Source of the DNA: Opitutaceae bacterium
GTDB lineage: Bacteria; Verrucomicrobiota; Verrucomicrobiia; Opitutales; Opitutaceae
Reading direction: 5' to 3'
Length of the DNA stretch: 54,687 nucleotides
Assembly: GCA_016715765.1 (NCBI GenBank)
Contig: JADJZJ010000025.1
Span: forward strand, 1-54,687
Made by a program: the position numbers and the translations under genes. Position 1 is the stretch's first letter; the number at the start of each line of letters is the position of its first letter. The notes under the pieces are model-generated. The model was not told where the DNA came from and ran no database searches. It saw nothing but the letters and a program-made list of their open reading frames with translations. Of this stretch, positions 1 through 8,300 are shown one piece after another.

Positions 1-452
1 AGAAAAATCTCCAACGGCCGCCAAAGCATCACCCAGCCAGCGATATCCAACACCTGCCGCGGGGTCTCAAGATAGCGTCCGTCGAACAGGCGGCCCAGCA
101 ATTCGCTCAGGCCCAGGCAGAAGGCAAGGAAGAGCATGCCGATGAACAGGCTCCAGCGCCCGAGCCGGAAAAGCTGCCGCAGGTGCAGGCGCGTGGTGAC
201 GAGCCGGTTGTTGAAATAGTTGCGCACGGCCTGCTCCACCCCGCTGGCGCGATCCGGCAGTGGCGGGGTGGCCACATGAATCACCAGTTCAAAATCCCGC
301 CCGGTCGGCAATTCGCGCGCCCAGTCCACGATGAACGCCTCCGCCACCTGATCGAGGTCCCGGTCGTGAAAGGGCGAGGGATCCATCGAGTTGAACAGCT
401 GGGCCAGGTCCCGCAGCCGGAGCTCGATGTGATTGGCGGACTTGGCGTTCAT
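1..452 (-). CDS. Membrane protein of unknown function (3' part outside window)
   Basis: The reading frame starts at the ATG at 452-450 and is open to the window edge, giving about 150 residues. It begins MNAKSANHIELRLRDLAQLF, continues with an acidic soluble segment containing VEQAVRNYFNNR, and then has a hydrophobic stretch (WSLFIGMLFLAFCLGLSELL, about residues 104-123) and the beginning of a second one (VLDIAGWVMLWRPLEIF). The ATG overlaps the TGA of the upstream Spx/ArsC-like gene by four bases (ATGA), so the two are probably translationally coupled as the last two members of a three-gene operon. I do not recognise a function. The small N-terminal soluble part followed by at least two membrane spans fits an inner-membrane protein. 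Confidence 0.75.
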   Translation of the reverse strand, partial: MNAKSANHIELRLRDLAQLFNSMDPSPFHDRDLDQVAEAFIVDWARELPTGRDFELVIHVATPPLPDRASGVEQAVRNYFNNRLVTTRLHLRQLFRLGRWSLFIGMLFLAFCLGLSELLGRLFDGRYLETPRQVLDIAGWVMLWRPLEIF

Positions 453-814
453 TTTCTCAACAGCGCCGCCGCCCACTCCTTTTCATCAAATCCCGTCAGC
501 CCCACCCCCGCACCGAGCAGGAAGGGCCGCTTCACGAGATTGCCGTTCTTCGCCAGCAGCGCCAGGGCCGCGCCAGGGGCCAGGTCCGGCAGCTTTTCGC
601 CGAGCTTCTGCTCGCGGTAGTCGCGCCCCGACGTGTTGAACAGCCGGCGCAGCTCGCCCTGCCGGGCCGCCAGCATCGCGCGCAGTTCCGCCAGGGTCGG
701 CGGCGTCTCGCGGATGGGTTTCTCCGTGAAGGCAATTCCGTGCGCCACCAGCCACTTCACCGCCCGGCGGCAGGTGTCGCAATTGGTGTAGGTGTAGACG
801 GTCAGCGGACTCAT
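449..814 (-). CDS. Spx/ArsC-like thioredoxin-fold protein
   Basis: This 121-residue protein has the length and fold signature of the ArsC/Spx/YffB family. An N-terminal beta strand (LTVYTYTNC) leads into a CDTC redox motif (Cys12 and Cys15), and LFNTSGRDYRE and a K-R-P segment (NLVKRPFLL) follow. The KRP segment is typical of the family, where its Arg binds oxyanion or substrate. Classical arsenate reductases of this family use a single Cys followed by Arg. The CxxC here looks more like Spx or MgsR-type members, so either a reductase or a redox-sensing role is possible. The ATG overlaps the stop of the EEP gene upstream (ATGA), and its own TGA overlaps the ATG of the membrane protein downstream. 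No ars genes are nearby, so I do not assign arsenate resistance. Confidence 0.85.
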   Translation of the reverse strand: MSPLTVYTYTNCDTCRRAVKWLVAHGIAFTEKPIRETPPTLAELRAMLAARQGELRRLFNTSGRDYREQKLGEKLPDLAPGAALALLAKNGNLVKRPFLLGAGVGLTGFDEKEWAAALLRK

Positions 815-2304
815 TTCACCCAGCTCCGGTCGCGGATGACGAACTGCCAGCGGCCCTTGTACTGGTTCAGTTCGCCGTAGAAGCGGATCCGCTTTTCCGG
901 CGGATACTTCGCGCGCAGCTGCTCCCGCAGCGTCACGTCGGGGGACCAGACATCGTACAGGTCGCCACGCACGCGCACCGTGAGATTTTTGCCCACGCCG
1001 GCGTGGCCCTCGACGCGCAGGATCTTGCCCGTGTAGCTGCCGTCGCGCAGGGAGGCTTTCTTCGGGAGGTCCTTCAGGCTGATCGCCACCTTTTCCAGGT
1101 CCACGTGGGCAAAGTCCACGCGGTTGGACGTGGTCTGGCCGGTCTCCGCCGAGGCGTTGGGCAGCGCCAGATAGCGCTGCGGCTGGTTGTCCGGCACCGT
1201 GGTGAATTTCGCCAGGATTGGAAAGTGATCGGAAAAACCCATGCCGCCCGGGCCGGCGAAGGACCAGCGGAGGGGCAGGCCCAGGTCGTCCATGTTCAGG
1301 CCGCGCACCTTGACCACGGCGAAGGAGTTGTCGACGTACTGCACGCCGCGGAAATCATAGAGCCCGCGGGTGATGAGGAGCTGCATCAAGGTGCCCCACT
1401 CGTTCTGGTAGGTGTCGCTGCCGCGCTCGGTCGCCGGCAATTCGAACCAGGTATTGTACAGGTCGCGCTGCACGCCCCGCACGGCCAGCTCGTTGCCCTG
1501 GGAACCGAGCGTGTCGTTGATCCCGGTGACCTTCATCTTCGGGTAGCGCACCTTCTGGTTGTACTGGGAATTGAAATCGCCGCCGATGACGATGTCCGCC
1601 TGCGGATCGGCCTGGAGGATTTCATCGAGCCGCGCGCGCAGGGTGCGGGCGTTGGCCACCCGGGTCGGCTCGCTCACGGGATCGCCCGCGCCGGACTTCC
1701 AGTGGTTGTTGAACAGGTACAGGAGGGCGCCATCGATCTCCACCTGCACCTCGAGGATCGCGCGCGCATCGAGCGTCGGGTGCGAGCGCACCGCCTTCAC
1801 CGGAAAGCGCGTGAAGGTGACGCATTTCTGCGCCAGGGGATTCGTGGTTTCGGCCACCGTGACATTCTCCGCGGCCACCACCGTGTAGCCGGTGAGGCCC
1901 GCGTCCGCGAAGGCCTTCAGGAGCAGCGCCTCGGCGGGCAGGTCGGCAATCTCCGCGGAATACCTCGCGCCGAGCATCGCCCCGATCTTCACCCCCGCGT
2001 AACGCTGCAGGATGGCCGCGTAGTCCGGCGCGGTCGCCCCGGGCGTCTGGTCCGCTTCAATCTCCTGGAAGAGGATGATGTCCGGCCCGCGGCCCTCGTC
2101 GATTTGCGCGACGGCCTTGGTGATGTTCTGCAGCTTGGTCAGGATGTGCTGCCGGCTGTAGCGCTGCGGCTCGTAGTCGTCGAAGAGCGCCTTGCCATCG
2201 GCATCGAACAGGTTCTCCACGTTGTAAACCATCACCGTGAACGGCCGGGCCGACAGGGCGAACGGTAGAAGAAGCAAAATCAAAAGGGGACGCAGGAGGC
2301 TCAT
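811..2304 (-). CDS. Secreted endonuclease/exonuclease/phosphatase family protein with C-terminal OB-like domain
   Basis: The start is taken at the ATG at 2304, which gives a clear signal peptide (MSLLRPLLILLLLPFALSA); the frame is open further upstream but without secretion features. The mature part opens with the EEP motif VMVYNVENLFDADG (Asn28, Glu30 as metal/active-site residues). It contains GGDFNSQ at about residue 241 and FSDHFPILAKF at about 360, the catalytic Asp-His end of the fold. The C-terminal 90 residues (SYTGKILRVEGHAG through WQFVIRDRSWVK) resemble a small OB-fold nucleic-acid-binding domain of the kind appended to secreted nucleases. A secreted nuclease or phosphodiesterase is likely; the exact substrate is not visible. 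The stop TGA overlaps the next gene's ATG. Confidence 0.85.
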   Translation of the reverse strand: MSLLRPLLILLLLPFALSARPFTVMVYNVENLFDADGKALFDDYEPQRYSRQHILTKLQNITKAVAQIDEGRGPDIILFQEIEADQTPGATAPDYAAILQRYAGVKIGAMLGARYSAEIADLPAEALLLKAFADAGLTGYTVVAAENVTVAETTNPLAQKCVTFTRFPVKAVRSHPTLDARAILEVQVEIDGALLYLFNNHWKSGAGDPVSEPTRVANARTLRARLDEILQADPQADIVIGGDFNSQYNQKVRYPKMKVTGINDTLGSQGNELAVRGVQRDLYNTWFELPATERGSDTYQNEWGTLMQLLITRGLYDFRGVQYVDNSFAVVKVRGLNMDDLGLPLRWSFAGPGGMGFSDHFPILAKFTTVPDNQPQRYLALPNASAETGQTTSNRVDFAHVDLEKVAISLKDLPKKASLRDGSYTGKILRVEGHAGVGKNLTVRVRGDLYDVWSPDVTLREQLRAKYPPEKRIRFYGELNQYKGRWQFVIRDRSWVK

Positions 2305-2433
2305 CCCTTCAGGGTGCCGGCAAACCGCCGGGAGGAAAAGGGAAATTCCGGCGGGGATTGAATCCACCGGGTCGAACCACGGATTTATTACAGGAGGGAG
2401 CAGAGGGAGCGGAGAAATACCCAATCCGGGCTA

Positions 2434-2574
2434 AACGCTGATCTTCGCTAATCTGCGCTAATGGGATCAGTAAATTACGACTCCGAGCGGACCGAGCACT
2501 GAGCCCCGCTCAGGGCGCTGGTCCGCGAGGCTTGGGTTCGAGGATTAGCGTCAGATTAGCGCGGATCAGCGGTT
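2434..2574. repeat. Family E palindromic repeat, copy 1
   Basis: The left arm reads aacgctgatcttcgctaatc and continues tgcgctaat. The right arm (2543-2574) is its imperfect reverse complement, containing agattagcgcggatcagcg. The arms flank about 80 bases of GC-rich spacer. A second copy with the same arms lies at 51516-51606. Confidence 0.85.
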
Positions 2575-2600
2575 AAAAAGGATCGGGAGCCCAATCCGTC

Positions 2601-2684
2601 CTCACGCAAAGGCCGCCAAGGGCGCTGAGGAGAATGCAGCGGAGAATGTATCCACCGTGGCGTCCTTTGCGTCCTTTGCGCGAG
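2601..2684. repeat. Family-D-like inverted repeat (cgcaaag arms)
   Basis: The left arm ctcacgcaaaggccgccaag pairs imperfectly with the right arm cgtcctttgcgtcctttgcg plus cgag. The arms resemble those of the element at 11073-11160 (cgcaaagaacgc), so it may be a degenerate relative of family D. Confidence 0.65.
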
Positions 2685-2845
2685 GCTTCGGTTCGGCGAT
2701 TAGTGTCAATACGCGCGGGTTAGTGGTTACAACCGGATTGGGGTGCCGGCCGCGCTCCCATTCCGAACCCTGCTCCCTCTGCCGCCTCCCGCAAAACCGA
2801 TTGGTCCCTGCCGCATCTTGACCGGGCAACCTTCGCCGCGCCAAC

Positions 2846-3652
2846 ATGCGGGTCATGCCTGCCGCCGCGTCTTCCATCCTTCAGATCACGGGCCTGACCG
2901 TCCGCCGCGGGCAGACCACGATCCTGCATCAGGTTGACTGGCGGGTCGGCCGAGGGGAGCACTGGGCGATTCTCGGGGCCAACGGCTCCGGGAAAACCTC
3001 CCTGCTCCGCGCCCTCACCGGGTACCTTGCACCCACGGCGGGCGAGATTTACCTGCTGGGCGAGCATTTCGGCGAAAGCGACTGGCGGGAGCTGCGGCTG
3101 CACATCGGCGTGGTCATGAACTCGTTCGCCGCGCTCATTCCGGTTTGCGAAACCGCGCTCGACACGGTCGTCAGCGGCAAGTTCGCCCAACTGGACCTCT
3201 GGGCCCGGGTCACCGCGGCGGATCGGGCGGCGGCGCGCCGTTGGATGCGGGTCGTCCATGCCAGCCACCTGGCCCGGCGCGAATGGCAGTATCTTTCCCA
3301 AGGCGAACGCCAGCGCGTGCTGATCGCCCGGGCCCTGATGGCGAAGCCGCGGCTGCTCATCCTCGACGAACCCTGCGCCGGCCTGGACCCGGCCGCGCGC
3401 GATGAATTTCTGCGCCTGATCGAGTCCCTCACGCGCCGTCGCCAAGCGCCGGCGCTCGTTCTCGTGACGCATCACGTGGAGGAGATCACCCCCGGCTTCA
3501 CCCATGCCCTGCTGCTCAAATCCGGCCGCGTGCTCGCCGCGGGGGCGCGCCAGGGCGTGCTCACCTCCCGCCGTCTCAGCGACGTCTTCGCCACCCGCGC
3601 GAGATTGGTCCGCACCGGCAAGAGCCTGCGACTCACAATCGCGCGCAATTGA
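2846..3652 (+). CDS. ABC transporter ATP-binding protein (stand-alone)
   Basis: The protein is a complete single nucleotide-binding domain of 268 residues. Walker A is GANGSGKT at 44-51, the ABC signature is LSQGERQR at 150-157, Walker B is LLILDEP at 170-176, the D-loop GLD lies just after, and the switch His is in THHVEE at 208-213. The sequence between Walker A and the signature resembles the ModF/YlmA-type group of ATPases. An alternative ATG at 2855 (MPAAASS) would remove only three residues. No permease or binding protein is adjacent, so the transporter partner or substrate cannot be read from context, and a non-transport role is possible. The gene is monocistronic, with a repeat-filled gap on either side. 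Confidence 0.9.
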   Translation: MRVMPAAASSILQITGLTVRRGQTTILHQVDWRVGRGEHWAILGANGSGKTSLLRALTGYLAPTAGEIYLLGEHFGESDWRELRLHIGVVMNSFAALIPVCETALDTVVSGKFAQLDLWARVTAADRAAARRWMRVVHASHLARREWQYLSQGERQRVLIARALMAKPRLLILDEPCAGLDPAARDEFLRLIESLTRRRQAPALVLVTHHVEEITPGFTHALLLKSGRVLAAGARQGVLTSRRLSDVFATRARLVRTGKSLRLTIARN

Positions 3653-3747
3653 GGGCTTGCGGTCGGGCAGGTCATTGACCTGCCGCCTTGCATGAACCAC
3701 GGATCGCACGGATGCCACGGATGAAAACCCGAGCCCATTAAATCGGG

Positions 3748-3858
3748 TTTAACCACAAAGAACACAAAGGTCCTGACGCGAATGAAGCCCACGAGGCGCT
3801 TATAAGCGCGCGGACGAGCATCCCTGCCGGACTAGGCCCTTTGTGCTCTTTGTGGTAA
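3748..3858. repeat. Family D palindromic element, copy 1
   Basis: The outer arms are tttaaccacaaagaacacaa and its reverse-complement-like partner ttgtgctctttgtggtaaa. The centre carries the palindrome aggcgcttataagcgcgcgg. It lies between the convergent ABC ATPase and dienelactone hydrolase genes. It is homologous along its whole length to copies at 10225-10337 and 50171-50280. Confidence 0.9.
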
Positions 3859-3912
3859 AAATCGCCTTGGGATCGGAGCGATGAATCTTCTTCGCGTTCC
3901 TTCGCGGTTAAC

Positions 3913-4701
3913 TCAGTTCCGATAGATCTCCTCGAGGAACTGCTTCAGGTGTCCCCAGGATCGACGTGCCGCCTCGGCCTGGTAGGCGATACCGTCAAGC
4001 CCCAGCGCGGCGCGCCGGGCATCAGACTGGGGATTGGTGAATGCATGCTTCGCGCCGGCGTAGCTGATGAACTGGTAGTCGATGCCGGTGTCGTCCAGCG
4101 ACCGGAGGAAGCCATCGAGGCTCTCCTTGGAAATAAAGGGATCAACCGCACCGTGGCAGATCAGGAAGCGGGTCTTGATCCGGCCCTTCGCCTCGGCGGG
4201 AGCCGCCACCGGGCCGCCATGCAGACTGACGATCCCCGCCAGTGGTGCCCCGCTGTACGCGAGGGCCATGGCCGTGCTGCCGCCGAAACAATAGCCGACG
4301 GCGGCCACCCGTTTTTCGTCCACCAGACCCGTGGCGAGCAGCGCATCCAGCCCGGCCCGGGCGCGCGCGGCCATCAGGGGCTTGCCGTAAAACTGGCCGG
4401 CGAGTTCACCGGCGCGCTTCGAATCCTCGGTGGTCACGCCTTGTCCGTACATGTCGATGGCAAATACCACGTAACCCAGTCGCACCAGTTCCTCGGCCTG
4501 CTGCTTGGCGAAATCGTCCCGGCCCCACCATTCATGGATCACGACTACTCCGGGCTGCTTGGCGGTCGCTGCGTCTTCATGGGCCAGCCAGCCTTCAAGC
4601 TTCACGCCTTCGTGTTCGTAGGCGACGGGGCGGGTGTTAATCTTGGCCGAGAGCGGCCAGGTAAGGGCGAGGACCAGGAGCAGGAGTGTGGGGGTTTTCA
4701 T
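3913..4701 (-). CDS. Secreted dienelactone hydrolase family protein
   Basis: This 262-residue protein has an N-terminal signal peptide (MKTPTLLLLVLALTWPLSA) and a dienelactone-hydrolase alpha/beta fold. The nucleophile elbow is GYCFGG with Cys138, as in the DLH family, where Cys replaces the usual Ser. The acid is Asp187 in HGAVDPF and the base His219 in AKHAFTNP. The N-terminal region has VVVIHEWWG, the family's oxyanion-hole strand. Close relatives are generally annotated as carboxymethylenebutenolidase-like hydrolases. The periplasmic location and the absence of an aromatic-degradation operon argue against the classical chlorocatechol pathway, and the true substrate is unknown. The gene stands alone between a family D and a family B repeat. 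Confidence 0.9.
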   Translation of the reverse strand: MKTPTLLLLVLALTWPLSAKINTRPVAYEHEGVKLEGWLAHEDAATAKQPGVVVIHEWWGRDDFAKQQAEELVRLGYVVFAIDMYGQGVTTEDSKRAGELAGQFYGKPLMAARARAGLDALLATGLVDEKRVAAVGYCFGGSTAMALAYSGAPLAGIVSLHGGPVAAPAEAKGRIKTRFLICHGAVDPFISKESLDGFLRSLDDTGIDYQFISYAGAKHAFTNPQSDARRAALGLDGIAYQAEAARRSWGHLKQFLEEIYRN

Positions 4702-4748
4702 GGTGCGACCAAGGTGCGGGAGTCGCGGGTGACGTCAAATCCGCGGCA

Positions 4749-4812
4749 CTGTAGGAGCGGCTTTACGCCGCGATTGGGAGCGCAACATCGCGGCATAAAG
4801 CCGCTCCTACAG
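4749..4812. repeat. Family B palindromic repeat, copy 1
   Basis: This is a near-perfect inverted repeat with arms ctgtaggagcggctttacgc and its complement ending ccgctcctacag, around a short loop containing cgattgggagcgcaacatcg. The same element occurs at 17481-17544 and 38702-38764. It forms a strong hairpin between the CBS gene and the hydrolase gene, both on the minus strand. Confidence 0.93.
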
Positions 4813-4827
4813 GAATGAATCGCCAAA

Positions 4828-5271
4828 TCAGGTCGAAAGCCCACCGCTGATGTAGCTCTTCAGTGACTCGGCCTCGGCGCGATTCATGTCGGAGAGCCAG
4901 CGGGAAATGTCTCCCACCGAGATCAGCCCGGCAATCCGGTCGCCATCCAGCACGGGCAGGTGGCGGCAGTGGCGCGAATTGAAGATGGCGTGGGCCTCCT
5001 CGATGCTGGTCGCGCGGGTGATCGAGGTCAGCCCCGCCGTCATCACGTTGCTCAGCAGGGTCGTCTTGGGGTCGAGACCGGAACCCACGACGCGCCGCAG
5101 CACGTCGCGCTCCGTGAATATGCCCGCCAGCTGGCCGTTGTTCACGATCAGGACCGAGCTGACCTGGCTCTTGTTCATCAACTGAACGGCATCGAGCACC
5201 GAGGCGGAAGGGGGCAGCGAATGTACGGCCGAGCCCTTGCGCTCGAGCAGAATGGAAACGGAAGCACTCAT
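4828..5271 (-). CDS. CBS-domain pair protein
   Basis: The start is set at the ATG at 5271 (MSASVSILLERKG), giving 147 residues. The ATG at the far upstream in-frame position adds only MGQPRYF and lacks support. Two tandem CBS motifs fill the protein. The first contains VLDAVQLMNKSQVSSVLIVN followed by LAGIFTERDVLRRVVGSG, and the second contains SIEEAHAIFNSRHCRHLPVL followed by IAGLISVGDISRW. Such stand-alone CBS pairs bind adenine nucleotides and act as regulatory modules for partner proteins. The partner is not evident here, since the neighbours are a helicase gene and a hydrolase gene. Confidence 0.92.
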   Translation of the reverse strand: MSASVSILLERKGSAVHSLPPSASVLDAVQLMNKSQVSSVLIVNNGQLAGIFTERDVLRRVVGSGLDPKTTLLSNVMTAGLTSITRATSIEEAHAIFNSRHCRHLPVLDGDRIAGLISVGDISRWLSDMNRAEAESLKSYISGGLST

Positions 5272-5356
5272 GAAGTAACGGGGTTGACCCAAAGCCTACC
5301 CCGGATGGCGCCAGCCACAACCGCAAAGTCCGCACCGCGGGAAAATATTACCCGCG

Positions 5357-8300
5357 CTATTTCCGGAACAGGCGGTCGAGGGCGCCGAGATTCTTGATCG
5401 GCGGCGCCTTCTTGGCCGTCTCCGCGGTGATCGGTCGGATGAGCTTGGGTTCCGCCACGGGAGCCGCCGCCGGCCCACCGCCCGCCGCCGCCACGAGGCG
5501 ATCCAGTTTGACCGTCGAAACCGGCTCGGCCGTGCCGAGTTCCTGGGCGAACAGGCTCACGCGGAACTCCTCGATCAGCCAGCGCAGGGCGTCCCGGCCC
5601 GCTGCGGAGTGCCCGCCGGCGCCAGCCTTGGCGAGCCCCTTGACGTAAACATCAACCTGGCGGCCCCGTTCGGTGTCCTTGGCCGGATTCAGCCGCCAGC
5701 GATCAGCCCGCAGCTTCATGGCTTTCAGGTAACGCGGCAAGTGCGCGAGCCGGCCGTAGGGAGTGACGTGCAGAAAGTCCTTCGGCAGCAGCGCGGCAAG
5801 GTCGCGCTCCAAGCCCGGAAAAGGGTGCGGATGCACGAGCAGGGCCTGCCGCAGGGTGAGAATCTCCCGCAGCAGATCCAGCAGCCGCGGCACGAGGCCG
5901 CGGAGATCGGCCTTGGCGCCTTCGACCGCGGCGGCGAACGCGGCAGCGGTCAGGTTGTAGGGCGGGGGCGAACCCCGCCTGCCTTCAACGCTCCCGTAGG
6001 CAGCGAGCTTGCTCGCGCTTGAATCGCGTTCGTCCGCCGCATGAGCGCCCGCGAGCGGGCTGCCTACGGTGGCGGGGTTCGGACCTGTCCTCAGTAGGCC
6101 CGGCGAAGGGGGAGACTCCGCCCTGCAACGATCCGCGTCGCAAACCCAACTGCGGATCGAGTGCAACGCGTGCGCCTGCAAGTCCGCCAGGGGCGCGAGG
6201 GTCGCCAGCAAGGGACCGAGTTCGCGCAATTTCCTGAGGTCGCGCTCCAGCCAGCCGAGATCGTAGCGGAGCTGCAGTTCAAGCAGGGCCGTGAGGCCGG
6301 CCCGTGTGGCAGCCACGGCTTCGTCGGCACTCTTGAACAGGCGCAGGCTGACTCCCGCGTCGACCGCCATGAGCCCGGGATAGGCATGCACCGGAACACC
6401 TGACGGCTCGGCCACGAGCACCCGCACCGGGACGTCGCCGAACGTCCAGGTCGTCTGCGCCGGCTTTTCCCACTGGGTCCGGGCGCGACGCCACGCTTCC
6501 GGCTCCTCGCGGGCGATGCTGACGCTGGCCTCGCGCTGCCGTTTGCCGAGGGCGGACTGCAATTCGCCCAGATCCCGACCGGCGCAAAGCTCCCGCCCGT
6601 CATCATCCAATACGCGGACCCGCACCCGCAGGTGATCGGGCAGCGGCTTGTCGGCCCACAGGGCGGGATCAAGCGCGATGCGGAACCGTTCCCGCAGCTG
6701 GGCCGCCAGCGCCTCGGGCAGGGTTTCCCGACGGCCGGTGAGGCGGTCGCGCTGGGCGACCTGCTCCACCACGCTCTTCGCCGTCTCGGCCAGCGGCACG
6801 AAGGCCCGGCGCAAATCCTTCGGCAGGGTGCGCAGGTAATGCTCCACCTTCGCCTGCAGGTGACCGGGCACCGCCCAGTCGAGGGCCGCGGGGGTCAACG
6901 CCTCCGCCTCGCGCACGTTGACATCGAGGGTCACGCCGTCCTCGGCCTGCCCGGGCTTATAGGCGTAGTTGAGCGGCAGGGCGCGGTTGTCCAACGGGAG
7001 CGCCTCGGGAAACTCGTCCGCATCGTGCGACAGCGTGGCGGGATCGCGGAGATCGTCCGGCTCGCACATCAGGAACCGCGGCTCGGCCGCCTTGCGCTCC
7101 CGCACAAGATCCACGAGTTCGGCGACGGCGCTGATCCCGGGAGTGCGGCCGGCCTCGGTCGCAATTCCACCCAGCAGCCTCGCCGCATAGAACCGGTACA
7201 GCGCCTCATCCAGGTTGAGGTAACCGCTGTCGCGCGTGCGGGTGAGGATGAGTTCGATCCTGTCGCGGACCTTCCGGTTGTGCGCGAGGAAGTCGAACGG
7301 CCAGGTGATCGTGTCGTTGACCAGGCCTTCGCGGATGAAGATCTCCGTCGCCTGCACCGGGTCGATTTTGCCGAAGCCCACGGCGCGGGTCTCGAGTTCG
7401 AGGCCGTAGAGCCGCGTGCGCTGCTTGACCATCACGCGGCCCTTTTCCGCGTCCCAGAAAGGTTCGCTGTGGGCGGTGCGCACCAGATGGCGGCCGAGTT
7501 CCAGCGCCCACAGCGGATCGAGCCGCGCACAGGTGCGGGCATACAGCCGCGTCGTCTCCATGATCTCCGCGGCCATGATCCAGCGGGGCAGGCGCTTGCC
7601 GCTTGCCCCGCTGCCCTCCACAGCCTTGGCGACGGAGGGCCGTTTCTTCGGCTCCTCGCGCCGAAAAAGCACCGAACCCGGGAACAGCGTGACGCGCCGG
7701 TCGTGCGCCGCCTTGTACCCGCCCTGCTGCTCGTCGATGTGCGCGATGTTGCCGAGCAGGCCGCTGAGGATCGCCCGGTGGATGGCCCGGTAGGGCGGCG
7801 TGCCGAAGGCCGTGGCCTTGGCGTCGTTGTCCTTCACCCCCTGCAGGGCCGAGGAGACCTTCTTCTCGCCGCGCTCCTGCACCACCTCGGCCAGCTGGGC
7901 ATGGACGTCGCGCCACTCGCGCATGCGGGTGTAGCTGAGAAAATGATCCCGGCAGAACCGGCGGAGCTTCGACTGCGCCATCGTCTCGAACTCGTCGTGA
8001 TAGGCGTCCCAGATGTTGAGCAGCGTCAGGAAATCCGAATCCGGGTGCGCAAACCGCCGGTGCGCCGCGTCGGCAGCCGCCTGCTTTTCGAGCGGACGCT
8101 CCCGCGGGTCCTGGATGCTGAGCCCGGCCGCGATCACGAGCACCTCGCGCAGGGCCTTTTCGGTGCGCGCCTGCAAAATCATCCGGCCCACGGTGGGATC
8201 CACGGGCAGCCGGGCGAGTTCGCGGCCGATGGCGGTGAGTTCGCGCAGGTAGGGCGAGGCGTCCTCGCCGAGCCGTGGCTCACCGGGACGGTTCGCCCTA

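Larger units (their letters stand above)
2305..2845. other. Gene-free divergent intergenic region with two repeats
   Basis: This is the space between the divergent EEP gene (start 2304) and the ABC ATPase (start 2846). It holds a family E inverted repeat (2434-2574) and a second, family-D-like element with 'cgcaaag'/'ctttgcg' arms (2601-2684). I see no credible gene here. Promoters for both flanking genes should lie at the two ends but I cannot identify their boxes. Confidence 0.6.
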
